64,000 nucleotides of DNA from Heterobilharzia americana (taxonomy: Eukaryota; Platyhelminthes; Trematoda; Strigeidida; Schistosomatidae): assembly GCA_944470555.2 (NCBI GenBank), contig OX104127.1, positions 144,561,787 to 144,625,786 of the forward strand, given 5' to 3'. Every line of letters begins with the position of its first letter. Position 1 is the first letter of the stretch. This document shows, in pieces, positions 42,985 through 53,975 of this stretch. A program made the position numbers and the translations under genes. Below the pieces are notes generated by a model. The model was not told the origin of the DNA, did no database searches, and saw only the letters and a program-made list of their open reading frames with translations.

Positions 42985-43158
42985 TTAATCTTGGTGACTA
43001 GCAGAGGAATCCAGGACGCCTGTTTCATCCTATTTGGGACTCTTTGGCTGGATGTGCTTGCACTTCAGTGAGTGATGTTGTTCCCATTAACGCTGAAACC
43101 CAGTGTCACTCGCTTCAAACGCCATGATGCTATCCACTAAGCCACTGGGGCACGATAA
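42985..43158 (-). mobile_element. Sm-alpha-type SINE (minus), complete-looking
   Basis: On the minus strand: A-box-like 'cagtggcttagtggatagca', B-box-like 'cactgggtttcagcg', the marker 'catcactcactgaagtgc', the hammerhead 43009-43054 and the end 'gattcctctgctagtcacc'. The clearest Sm-alpha copy in the window. Confidence 0.75.
43009..43054 (-). ncRNA. Decayed hammerhead ribozyme (Sm-alpha, minus)
   Basis: Stem I atccag/ctggat is perfect, stem II gtcc/ggat has one wobble, GAAAC is intact and gtc is the cleavage triplet. The first core strand reads ccaaaga, which changes two invariant bases, so cleavage is not expected. Confidence 0.6.
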
Positions 43159-43181
43159 TAGACTCTTTTGCAACGGGTGTC

Positions 43182-43429
43182 AGTTATTGTAATGGTACGT
43201 GTAATTTTCCGTTGCTATACAGGACCGAACTGCTCGACCTCTGTTGGCAGATGGGTTCTTATGTAGATACCTTGACACTGCTGGATATTCATTATGTTAT
43301 ATTGATCAACACAGTATCATGAATATCTAGCAGTATCAAAGCATACGCATAAGAACCCATCTGCCAACAGAGGTCGAGCAATTCGGTTCTGTATAGCAAC
43401 AGAAAATTATAGGCATCATTGCAACAGTT
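43182..43429. repeat. 248-bp near-perfect palindrome
   Basis: The two arms (about 43182-43305 and 43306-43429) are complementary over about 124 bp with scattered mismatches and small indels. The axis falls inside ttgatcaa (43302-43309), so there is no loop. The longest clean block is 'gctcgacctctgttggcagatgggttctt' on the left arm (given here by its first and last parts: gctcgacctc ... atgggttctt, about 43232-43260) and its complement at about 43351-43379. A diverged single arm is at 17585-17685, so the arm belongs to a repeat family. No ORF. Confidence 0.85.
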
Positions 43430-44315
43430 AACATAACACTACATTCGGAGCACAAGATTTTTTTATTTAATCCGTCACAATAAAAATGAATTTTCTATAA
43501 AACATGTTTCATTAGGTCCAATTTCACTTACAGAAGTCATGATGTCGACTTTATTTGAAACGAAACCAGCAAATTTCATTAGGTAATACTAAATAAAAAA
43601 ATATATTTGAGTCAAACGGAAATGCTTCTAACTGAAAATATGACTAAGTGAGAATTTTCATAACTGATCCTATAAAAATGTTCAATAGTCTAACAGAATT
43701 TAGACTTGTATAGTTCAATGACTTAAATATAGGCGAGTACACTAGTGTATCCCATTGAATCACAATAAGCAATACAATAATAGCATTTACAACCACTGAA
43801 AGTTCTTTATAAACATATCTGCATGATAACAGCAATTTCATATATCATTAAAATGTTGATGACAGTAACTTCCTTGAAATGCTTCATCCACAAACAAATT
43901 TCTAACACGTTTTCATAGTTATCTTAACATTGGTAACATACAATATGATACAATCAAGTTTCATATTAATACTGGAATAAAAAACACTTGGGAGTCAACA
44001 AAAAAAACTTACAAAGTTAATGAACTTTGGAAAAAAAAAGTGGTTTTCCAGTGTCTATTAGCAATTAAATCTTGAAAAAATCTTGTTACTAGAAGCAAAT
44101 ATCTCTCAGAATAATGTACTCAATATTTCCGGCCTAAACACATAACATTTATGCAAAACATAACATTTACCTATAAGACATCCGGATTATCATCAGTTCC
44201 TTTCACTTTTTACCACAGGAAAACATGTCTACTAACGAAAACAACTTATGTGTCAAAGAAAATCAGAAGATATTCCTTTTCATAATTCTCCTAGCTATTT
44301 CGCTATTCATAAAAT
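43430..44315. other. No recognisable gene
   Basis: AT-rich, nothing recognised. Confidence 0.4.
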
Positions 44316-44319
44316 CAGC

Positions 44320-45060
44320 TGGTCAGAAAAACATTTGTGGCCTTCGTCTTCCTACACCCAGCCTGTAAAAGGATGTAAATGCCTTACTACAATCCGTTCT
44401 GCCCTGTCATACGCCTATGCAATATGACTATTAAAGTAGAGGATATAAAAAGACTATAGGTTTTCGACCTTTGGGGCCTTCGTAGCATTACTTACGTATA
44501 GTGGCACCATCATGTGAGGAGTGTTGAGGTTTAGAGAAGGATAATAGGCAAATAAAAAAAGCCAGTGGACGAGGTTTTGAACCTTCACCAATTGAGATGA
44601 CTTAGAAATGTGTGGAGCATGCTGAGCTACCCGCCTGCTTCGACGTGCAATGTTAGAGGAAGTTGAATCAGGTTGGAAGAAGGTTCAGGATGGTCAGACC
44701 AATATTTGGTATGAGTCCATGAATCCCCTGATTGTTGGTCTGAGATGTGTAGACAGGTGTAGACTGGCTGGTTAAAGTAACTGAGATAATACGAATCACT
44801 GGTTGATGAATTCTGGTGACATGGCTGAAAACTGGTCACAATGGTGTAGATGTATTCACTCTTTGACTTCTTCCAAAACTTGAATATTTTTCCTAACCAA
44901 TATCTACAAGTTGTTTCTCCTCCCATACACCTTTGTCCACATGGATATCAGTTTTTTTCTATTTACTTGTCGAGTGTAGCAACTTGAAATGATGCACCAT
45001 CGTGCAAGGTTCTACATGGATTTTTTTCTGTCTGTCTCGAGTCTAGTTTATAAACTCAAG
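44320..45060 (+). pseudogene. LINE-2 3' fragment
   Basis: Translation in broken frames gives KVEDIKRL.VFDLWGLRSI-like and VDEVLNLHQLR-like blocks near 44440-44600, then a WLETL-type region and the LINE-2 3' end (ctacaagttgtttctcctcc; gtagcaacttgaaatgatgc) shared with 15940-16010. 5'-truncated and full of stops. Confidence 0.6.
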
Positions 45061-45264
45061 TGTGAATACCTTTTATATAGACACGGATCAATCTCCTGTA
45101 AAATCAAGTACTGCAATTTAATCTTCAGAATCGTTTTGGATATGTTAATAAGAAAGATCTAGATCTTTAAAACGGTATTACTGTATCATCACACTTAGAA
45201 TAATTATCATCTATCTACAACTATACCAACTAGTACAATACAGCTCCTATTGTAACGACCAGTT

Positions 45265-45510
45265 TTTGTCTAGCCTGTAGATAGGTACGTTGTTGCAGGG
45301 AGCGCGTAGAACAGTGTGAGTTTGGTGGTAGTCATCAGAATCTGGAAAAGAAGAAAGGTGAGCCGACGACTCAGCAAGTACATAGGATGTACTTACATTT
45401 AATAATAGAAGATAACTTACAAACGATAGAGCTGGACAAGGAAGAGGTGAGGCAGTCTAGGAATCGAAACTCTAGGATGAATGAGTAAGATTTCGAATGC
45501 GCTACACTAG
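45265..45510 (+). repeat. Dispersed repeat, family F
   Basis: Shares over about 245 bp a common order with 51510-51775: 'gtctagcctgtag', 'catcagaatctgg', 'aggatgtacttacatttaat' and 'gagtaagatttcgaatgcg'. No ORF or promoter boxes seen. Class unknown. Confidence 0.6.
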
Positions 45511-45954
45511 GTTTTACTGATTAAAGTATGAAAACATTTCGGCAGACAGATAACAAATTTCAACGTGTAATTCACTCTTAAAATAAACATTTTTACTTTT
45601 TTATACAACTAAATTTTAGTTTTAAGCTATGTACTTCGATTGAGTTGGTTTGCATCAGCCGAAAATTCTAAGAAAACAGCACATTTACAGTTGTTCTTCG
45701 AATTTTTATAGTCTGAACATACCTAATCTTTTCCATCCTCATGAATCCCACAGTAGCTTATAATATGATCAATACTGGGGAAGATTCATTAGAAATCTTT
45801 ATTTATCTATCATATATCCAGAACTATTGAATAAAAGGTTTTGAATGCAAAACTGATGAGATTCTAAATAATCATAATGATAAGAGTTGACCTTTCAAGG
45901 TCTATAAGTAGATGGCTAATGAAGAATTTTGGCAACAGTGAAAAAACAACCTGT
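45511..45954. other. No recognisable gene
   Basis: Nothing recognised. Confidence 0.4.
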
Positions 45955-46036
45955 TAATTTATACTAGGTGATGATTGAAAGTGAAATGAAAATTTGAACC
46001 GCAGTCACATTCAAATCTGTTAACTAACAACAACAA
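45955..46036 (-). repeat. Family B SINE fragment
   Basis: 'actaggtgatgattgaaagt' and 'gaaaatttgaaccgcagtca' match the central part of family B on the minus strand. The head side is cut where the RTE fragment begins. Confidence 0.55.
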
Positions 46037-46541
46037 CAGCATGTGGAACAAGATCCAGATTTTCAACACCAACGTCAAGTCAGTGCTCTTGTATGGTTCA
46101 GAGACTTGGCGCGTCACGAAAGGGATTTCCAATAAACTACAGACATTCATCAACAACTGCTTACGCTGGCTCGCTACTGAAGATCAGATGGATTGCCAGA
46201 AAGAATAAGCAACAAGGAACTCTGGGAACGAACCAACCAAGAACCTATCACGCAACAAATATGCAGGAAGAAGTGGAGATGGATTGGCCATGCACTGAGA
46301 AGGCCGACTGAGGACATCACGCGTCAGGCCAGTTGCTCGAGTGGAATCCCCATGGGAAGCGACGAGTTGGGTGTCCGAGGCGAGGGTGACATGGAGGAGG
46401 TCGTGCGAGGAAGAAATGAGAGGTTGTGGGCTGTCGTGGAACCAGGTTCAAAAGATCTCAGAGTACAGAGGTCACTGGAGGCGTGCTACTGAAGCCCTAT
46501 GTTCCACTAGGAACCCAAGGGACTAATAATAATAATAATAA
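46037..46541 (+). pseudogene. RTE retrotransposon 3' fragment
   Basis: Starts at the segment coding NKIQIFNTNVKSVLLYGSETW and runs to the (TAA)n tail. Two frame changes: one at 'gctggctcgctactgaagatcagatggattgcc' (about 46165-46198) and one near 46330. The C-terminal VTWRRSCEEEMRGCGLSWNQ is readable (46392-46451). No clear target-site duplication was found; the upstream junction has an AAC-rich run. Confidence 0.85.
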
Positions 46542-46934
46542 CAAATTATGCACTTTCATCTATTCAATCATTGTACACCTGAAATATTCAGTGAATGATA
46601 AGAAATATCGCCTATTAGAAAACATGTAAATAGTTCTGTTTATCATTCAAAGAATACAGGTTTTGTACCATCCCGCTTACTTAAAAAACTTTAAGAGAAT
46701 CAGAACAACACATATAGCAGTATGGTATGAGCTTGCTTTAGTCTTATGGATTCTCATCATCTATTTAAAATTTACACAATATCAAGATGCCAATGTGATG
46801 AAAAAATTCACAGACTTTTATCTCCTTAGTAAAAACTATTGAAGGAAAAAGGAAATAAGGATTTATAATAATTCATACCAATGAAATGTGGATGAAATTG
46901 TAATGTCTTAGGAAGATCAACTATTTAATTTTGC
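46542..46934. other. No recognisable gene
   Basis: Nothing recognised. Confidence 0.4.
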
Positions 46935-47269
46935 GGGGTTTTGAGGATTTAATGGCTTTTCAAGTTGGTATTCATCATGAAGTGACAACAGTTGCAGGAA
47001 CATTGAAAACACCTGTTTCATCCTAGTATCGGACTCCCCACAAATGTACAGCCATCACAGGACATCTGCAGAGATCGAATCCAGGGCCCTCAGGTTCCAT
47101 GGCCACCACGTTTCTATTGGGTCACTGAGTCGAGATCCAAAAGTCCATACTTCCAACTTCTGTCAGTTCGGAATATAGTGCGACCATCACGCAATATCAT
47201 AAGTGAGTATTTGTCCCCATGGCCACCACTTTTAGACCACCCATCATGACTTCTTATTAGAACATCAGG
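46935..47269 (-). mobile_element. SINE-2 element with extension (minus)
   Basis: Read on the minus strand: extension (gttctaataagaagtcatga; ccgaactgacagaagttgg), B-box-like 'ctggattcgatctctgc', a deleted ribozyme module (gtccgatactaggatgaaac, then loss of the cleavage-site arm), and the tail 'gtcacttcatgatgaatacc' ending 'aatcctcaaaaccccgc'. RTE copy 6 lies just beyond it. Confidence 0.65.
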
Positions 47270-47283
47270 AATCGCCTTTAGAA
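47270..47283. repeat. Target-site duplication, left copy (RTE copy 6)
   Basis: aatcgcctttagaa; the partner at 50733-50746 is aatcacctctagaa, 12 of 14 identical. Confidence 0.7.
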
Positions 47284-50200
47284 TTATTATTATTATTATT
47301 ATTATTAGTCCCTTGGGTTCCTAGTGAAACATAGGGCTCCAGTAGCACGCTTCCAATACCCTCTGTTCTCTGAAATCTTTCTAACCTGGCTCCACCACTG
47401 CCCACAACCTCTCATTTCCTCCTCACACCATCTCCTCCATATGTCACCATCACCTCGGATGCCCAACTAGTCGCTTACCATCTGGGTTCCACTCGAGCAA
47501 CTGGCCTGACGTGTGATGTCCTCAGTCGGCCTTCTCACTCCATGCCCAATCCAATCCATCTCCACTTCCACTTCATTCCAGTGCATATCTGTTGAGTGAT
47601 AGGTTCTTGGTTGGTTTGCTACCAGACCAGAGTTCCTTGTTGCTTATTCTTTCTAGCCATCTGATATTCAGTAACGAGCCAGTGTAGGCAGTTGTTGATG
47701 GATGTGTGTAATTTGTTGGAAATCCCCTTCGTAATGTGCCAAGTCACTCAACCATACAGCAGCACTGACTTGACTGAGTTGGTGTTGAAAATCCGGATCT
47801 TGTTCCACATGCTGAGTGCAGTACAGTAGATCTCGACATTGGTTTCAGGTTAATGAACGCCTGTCTTGCTATCTTTCCGATCCTGACTTTGACATCCTTG
47901 TCTGTGCCTGTGTTGCCTGTAGTTGAAACAGTGCTGCCTAGATAGGTGAAGGAGGTTACTTCCTTTAAGTTCCTCCGTTGATGGTGATTGCAGCTTGTTG
48001 TTGTTGGTGGTGGTGTTGGTGTTGGTTGGGTATCTTCATCACCCCCGTATTCTCTACGTTCACTTGAGGTCCCATCTTCGCTGCCCTGTCCTGACTCTTC
48101 TGTCAACTTGTTAGTTTTCGCCTATAGATCTTCGAGTTTGTGCGACATGAGACACAAGTCATCATCGGCGAAATCCAAATCTTCTAGGTTCTTTTCCGCA
48201 ATCCAGCGTATCCCCGTCTTCTCGCTCCCCACTGTTTGTTGCATGATCCAGTCCACCACAATCAGGAAGATTATGAGTGATAGTAGACAGCCTTGTTTTA
48301 CTCCTGTCTTCACTTCAAAAGCATCACTGAACTGAGCTTCCCATTGTGAATTACTTGGCATTTGGCGTCTTCATATAGTTGCTGGATGAAATTGATAAAG
48401 GTTTGTGGTATTCCGTAATGTTAAAGCAGCTGCCAAATTACTTGTCGGTCGACTCTTTCAAAGACCTTCTCAAAGTCGATGAAGTTGAGGTAGAGATCCT
48501 GTTGACTGCCATTCTATACTCTGTTCTATGATGATGCGAAGCGTGATGTTGCAATTTGATCCACACATGATTTATACTTCCTCAAGACAGCCAGCCTGTT
48601 CTGGTCGTAGTTTTCAGTCCAACGCATCCCTTAGTCTCTCCAGGATGATGCAGCTTAATATTTTGCTTGCTTTGAGTGGAGAGGAGCGTGATTCCACGCC
48701 AGTTCTTCCAAACACTGAGGTCGCCCTCCTTCGGGAGTCTGACAAGGTAGCCCTTCTCCCAATCAATGGGCAGCTACCTTCCCTCCCTTCCACACCTTCT
48801 ACAAAGGAATTGGTGTGAACATGTCTGCTGTTGTTCCTGCATCTGTTTTCAGTGCTTCTGGAGGAATTCCATCTGGTCCTGCTGCTTTCCCGAATCTCAG
48901 CAGTTTTATAGTATTCAAAACTTTGACTTTCGTTGGAGGCCTTGTGTTCACTTGTAGTTCTGTGGCTCGGGTGCTGGTGGCATTTCTGGATGAGTTGCAG
49001 GTAGTGGTGATGGTCGATTCAAGCGTTTTTCGAAGTGGTCAGCCCTTCGTTCCCTTTGTTTCCCTTCTTTGGTAATTAAATTTCCTCCATCATCTTTTAT
49101 TGGTCTCATGCGTTGATCTCTTCACTCCCAGATAGTAACCTGGTTATTTGATACAATTTTGTCAGGTCTCTATCTCTCCTACCTGCAGCCTGTTCTCTGC
49201 TTCACTTGCCAGTGTGTCGTGGAAGTGTCTTTTGTCTTTCCGCGCACTCTTCTTCACTTCTTTGTCCAGTGTAGTGTTTTATAGGTTGTGTTCACTTCCT
49301 ATTTTCGTTGTTCATCCCTGCACTGCACTACACTACACTGCACTCCGCTTCACTTCACTCCACTCCACTCCACTGGTTCATCTTCTGACTCACCATCAAC
49401 ATCTTCCTCTCCCTCCTCTCTCTATCAGCTTCCATGTATCCGTTGATATCCATTCCTTATCTTCTTTCTTCTTCCTTCCTAATACCATTATGCAGGTTTC
49501 TTTCCACATAGCTTTCAAAGAGTTCCAGTGTTCATCTACACAGGTTCCTTCAGGGATGTAGCTCGATATCTCTCATTTTGTCTTGATGGCTGCCGTGAAG
49601 ATTTCCTGTGTAGTTTCATCCTTCAGTTTCTGAGTGTTGTACTTGAACTGTGGTCTATCACCAGCTTCCTTGAAGGCTTTCAACTTGATTTTGAAGGTAG
49701 GTTCCTTGCACTAGACAGTGAGTGGTCTGAGCCTACATCTGCTCCTCTTCTTCACCTTGCATCAAGTAGGCTGCGTCTCCACTTTCTTGAGATTGAGATA
49801 AAGTCGATCTGATTTTTAGTGTAGTGTGTCCTGGTGTCTGGTGAAATCCATGTAGCTACCTTGTGGATATCCTTGTGCTTGAACACAGTGCCTTCAATCA
49901 CCAAATCGTTGAATGCACAGAATTCTACAAAAGATTCTCCATTCTCGTTCATTTCACCAAGCACTTCTCGGCCCATGGTTAGTTCTCTTCCTGTGTTTTC
50001 CGCTCCCAGTTTGGCATTTATGTCGCCCATTAGGATTTCGATGTCGCCAACTGAGGTCTTGTACAGTTTTGATTGCAGTCATCTGTAGGATTCCTCCTTC
50101 TTATCTTCATCTGCATTATTTGTAGGTGCGTAGTGTAGCATTGTATGATTGTGACTTTCCTTCCTTTTGAGTTGAATCTTGCTGCCATGATCCTGATGCT

Positions 50201-50732
50201 GGAGGAGATTGGTTCCCACTGTATTAAAGAGAGCCTTCGATGGTGTTGGGGACATCATGATAGCCACTCCATAACTCAGTGTGCTGTGCTCGTGGTTGTC
50301 GTCTGGGTGACAGTATCGGAGTAGATTATTGATTCTCTAGTTGACAGTTTGGAGAGTCCACTTCCATTCCATCTGCTTTCGCAAATTCCGAGCACTTCGA
50401 TGTTATACCTTCTCATCTCTTTTGCAATCTGGGCTGCCTTGCTGGGTTCAAACATCGTGCGGACATTCCATGTCCCCACGTTTACTTTCGCTTTCATCGA
50501 GAGAAGAGAAGACACATCAGTCAATTGGCTTACCGAACGCTCTCACCAATCGGCGTCACTTCATCTCTCCGATTCCAGCGAGGAATAATTTTGTTTTTAT
50601 TTTTATATTTTGTTTGTGCATTGAAGTTTCTTTAGTGGTTAGATTTGTTTTCCGGGGTAGGGTTGCTAGCCCTATGCCCAACCTTCCCTGTTCACCCGGG
50701 CTTAGGACCGGCTAGTAACTAATGAACTAGTT
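47284..50732 (-). pseudogene. Near full-length RTE retrotransposon copy 6, dead (minus)
   Basis: Runs from a (TAA)n tail (47284-47307) to within about ten bases of the family 5' end. The endonuclease part is the best preserved: VNVGTWNVRTMFEPS and ICESRWNGSG (minus frame 50276-50524), GDINAKLG and ISISRKWRRSLL (49752-50030). The RT motif region reads DFADDDLCLMSHKLEDL with an extra Asp (48122-48361). Stops and frameshifts throughout. An expanded tgcac/tccac-like run at 49318-49375 replaces a short segment of the linker. It shares a TGA after LLYG (minus, about 47750) and other lesions with the fragment at 53193-53961. Confidence 0.88.
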
Positions 50733-50746
50733 AATCACCTCTAGAA
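50733..50746. repeat. Target-site duplication, right copy (RTE copy 6)
   Basis: aatcacctctagaa; see 47270-47283. Confidence 0.7.
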
Positions 50747-50787
50747 GCTAGTCACCAATGAGCACTAAGTCAATTTTTTTCATTGGA

Positions 50788-50985
50788 TTCCGTCTCAGTG
50801 GCTCAATGGTAGCATACCGGCCACAAATCCTGGAGGTCATCGGTTCAAACCGTGATGTGGTCATGGGTGCACAGTGTTAAGAAGTTCCATACAAGGACGA
50901 AACGGTTATCCAGTGCTCCCCAGTTCCCAATGTTCCTCCAGTTGATGTCAGTTCATGATGAATACCAACTTGAAAGATGAACTAT
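50788..50985 (+). mobile_element. SINE-2 element
   Basis: A-box-like 'cagtggctcaatggtagcat', B-box-like 'catcggttcaaaccgtg', ribozyme-like module 50869-50916 and the tail 'cctccagttgatgtcagttc' then 'atgatgaataccaacttg'. The module keeps GAAAC, stem II gttc/ggac and cagtgc, but the first core strand is ttaagaa, so it is not expected to cleave. Confidence 0.68.
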
Positions 50986-51509
50986 TTACTAGATAATTCA
51001 TGAATATTCCTTAAAGAGATAGAGAAGTGGATGAAAATAAACTTTTACCTGAAACAGAAAATAAATATTATGGATTACATGACTGAGAAATTAACTCGCA
51101 CTTGATTAAATACTGAGATGATTAGCGTCCAATTAGCAGAAGTGGGGTTTTAAATGGAGCAGAAGAGTGAATAGGTGAAACTAATACAACAAAATTTTAG
51201 ATACATTTTTACTGAAGTGAGTATGCTAAGGAAAAGTATGATTAACATTTCTATCTTTTGGATGAGAAATATCAAGTCTATACTTTTTAAAACCAGTGGC
51301 CTCCGTGGAACACAAGTTCGCACTCTTCCATCTATGTTACTTTTGAGTAATTCAGTGTTGGTGGTATTATATCTAACATCTCAACTATAATGAACTTCTC
51401 ATTAGATTTCACTCGTGAACTCATATTTCTTGTAGAGTTGGACAGCATTCTAATGTACGCCTTTTTAGCTGAAAGTAAAACAATGACTAGTTGTTGATAT
51501 GCTTTCGTC
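50986..51509. other. No recognisable gene
   Basis: Short open frame at 51175-51390 without a domain; nothing else recognised. Confidence 0.4.
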
Positions 51510-51775
51510 TAGCCTGTAGGTAGTTGGCAGGTAAGTACATTGTTACAGGGGACACATAGAGTAGTCTGAGTTCAGTGGTGGCCTTCAGAATCTGGAAGTG
51601 AAAAGAGGTAGAGGAAAAGGTGAGCTGACCACTCAACCAGTACACAGGATATACTTACATTTAACAATAAAGATAACTGACAAACAGTAGGGCTTGACGA
51701 AGAAGAGATGAGACAGTGTAGAAATAGAAAGTGGAAGGTTGATGAGTAAGATTTCGAATGCGTTACAATACAACA
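51510..51775 (+). repeat. Dispersed repeat, family F
   Basis: Second copy of the repeat at 45265-45510: 'gtctagcctgtaggtag', 'cttcagaatctgg', 'caggatatacttacatttaa' and 'gagtaagatttcgaatgcg'. Confidence 0.6.
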
Positions 51776-52532
51776 AGAGGTATCAAAGTTCACATTAAAG
51801 TCCACTCTATGTCTCATTACGATGAATGAATCCTTATGTATTATTATATCATATTGAATACTGAGGTTTAGAAAATAAAACTTATCTTTCTAGTGGTCCA
51901 TTGTAAATCACGTATTAAGATTTACTTTATTGAAAATATTCAGTTAACTGGAGGTATTACTTTGGTTATTGCAAATAATAAATACACCATGAAGTGCTGT
52001 TTCACTGAGAGTAGATTTAGCTTGTCTGTTCTAGGCTATACACAAAATATAGGTCAAGATAAGACCCAACATGCTACTCATGGTGGCTATATCAACCTGA
52101 AATAAAAATATCCTCATGTTACTATGTCAAGACAAAATTATACTAACCTCTGAAATATTCACTCTTACATGATACCTTAGTGTCTACCGGCTTTTTAAAT
52201 CTAGTGACTTGAAAGTGTTATTGATATGATTACACTTAGTAGTATTTGTACTGATGGATTTTAATCTAGATGATAATTTAATTCATATTTATTTCTCTTA
52301 TCACTCTTTCTCTACACACTGGTAACAAATTCTCGGCATAATGATATGGTAAAAAACCTAGTATATGCCTAAAACAACAAATTTAGACTATGATACAGCT
52401 GTAGGTAAATCCACTATCAAGAGTCTACATGAAGTCCCTTTAATTGCAGGTATCCTTAAAAGAATTCAAAGAGAAGCGTTAATCCTCTTTTTAGAATATG
52501 AACCAGTAGAGTACCAAGTTCAAGTGGCCAGT

Positions 52533-52535
<3 letters not shown>
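51776..52535. other. No recognisable gene
   Basis: Nothing recognised; an open frame at 52365-52655 runs into the AT array and is not called. Confidence 0.4.

Positions 52536-52610
<75 letters not shown>
52536..52610. repeat. (AT)n microsatellite
   Basis: AT dinucleotide array of about 75 bp. Confidence 0.97.
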
Positions 52611-52614
<4 letters not shown>

Positions 52615-52864
52615 CATACGTTCGCGTTTTTTGCTTTCTTGAATATAGAACTTAGATATTCCATCATATAAATTACACTAAGTAGTACCTTGCGTGGCAC
52701 AATGACAGGTAACTAAAACACGAGCTTAGCAGCTCAGTCCATTTGTGCTAACACGTCAGAGATATACCTCCAGACAGTCAACTAATGTTTATGATTGACT
52801 GGGTTGTTGAAACAAAGAGATGAGAGGGTAAAATAACTCAAAGGTGTAAAAGGGAGAAAATAAG

Positions 52865-52866
<2 letters not shown>

Positions 52867-52937
<71 letters not shown>
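52867..52937. repeat. (AT)n microsatellite
   Basis: AT dinucleotide array of about 70 bp, some 256 bp after the preceding array. Confidence 0.97.
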
Positions 52938-52939
<2 letters not shown>

Positions 52940-53178
52940 ATTAAACGCAGTCAAACATCGACTTTCAATCATCTCAAATTTCATGTATGAATCCGTTGCT
53001 AAGGGAAACCTGACATGTAATAAATTACAAAAAGTTATACAGAACACATCAAACTATCTAGTCGTACATTGCGTCTCTTGAAAGTAAGAGTACTTTTCGA
53101 TAAATGTTAGTCATCCATCGTTACACTTATCATTAGCTGCATTCATAAAAGTGTTGATGGTGAGGATATCTGCTTACT

Positions 53179-53192
53179 TTCGTTAGATGTTG
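53179..53192. repeat. Target-site duplication, left copy (RTE copy 7)
   Basis: ttcgttagatgttg, exact partner at 53962-53975. Confidence 0.9.
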
Positions 53193-53961
53193 GGACTTCA
53201 CGTGAATATAGAGAAGACAGAGGTGATGAAGATACCCAACCAACAACAACAACAAACTCCAATCACCATCAACGGGAGAAAATTAAAGGAAGTAACCTCC
53301 TTCACCTATCTAGGCAGCACTGTTTCAACTACAGGCAACACAGGCACAGACAAGGATGTCAAAGTCAGGATCGGAAAGATAGCAAGACAGGCGTTCATTA
53401 ACCTGAAACCAATGTCGAGATCTACTGTACTGCACTCAGCATGTGGAACAAGATCCGGATTTTCAACACCAACTCAGTCAAGTCAGTGCTGCTGTATGGT
53501 TGAGTGACTTGGCACATTACGAAGGGGATTTCCAACAAATTACACACATCCATCAACAACTGCCTACACTGGCTCGTTACTGAATATCAGATGGCTAGAA
53601 AGAATAAGCAACAAGGAACTCTGGTCTGGTAGCAAACCAACCAAGAACCTATCACTCAACAGATATGCACTGGAATGAAGTGGAAGTGGAGATGGATTGG
53701 ATTGGGCATAGAGTGAGAAGGCCGACTGAGGACATCACGCGTCAGGCCAGTTGCTCGAGTGGAACTCGGATGGGAGACGGCAAGTTGGGCATCCGAGGTG
53801 ATGGTGACATATGGAGGAGATGGTGTGAGGAGGAAATGAGAGGTTGTGGGCAGTGGTGGAGCCAGGTTGGAAAAATCTCAGAGAACAGAGGGTATTGGAA
53901 ACGTGCTACTGAATCCCTATGTTCCATTAGGAACCCAAGGGACTAATAATAATAATAATAA
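53193..53961 (+). pseudogene. RTE retrotransposon 3' fragment with perfect target-site duplication
   Basis: 5'-truncated insertion starting in the segment after the RT (LHVNIEKTEVMKIP) and ending in (TAA)n. Codes EVTSFTYLGSTVSTTG before a frame change at 'actgtactgcactcagc'. TGA follows LLYG (about 53500), and TAG lies in 'ctggtctggtagcaaacc' (about 53625). These lesions are the same as in RTE copy 6. The perfect 14-bp duplication indicates a recent insertion of an already defective sequence. Confidence 0.88.
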
Positions 53962-53975
53962 TTCGTTAGATGTTG
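53962..53975. repeat. Target-site duplication, right copy (RTE copy 7)
   Basis: ttcgttagatgttg, identical to 53179-53192. Confidence 0.9.

Noticed and set aside
52365..52655. 96-codon open frame with a long Tyr-Ile run
   Set aside because: The run is translation of the (AT)n microsatellite.
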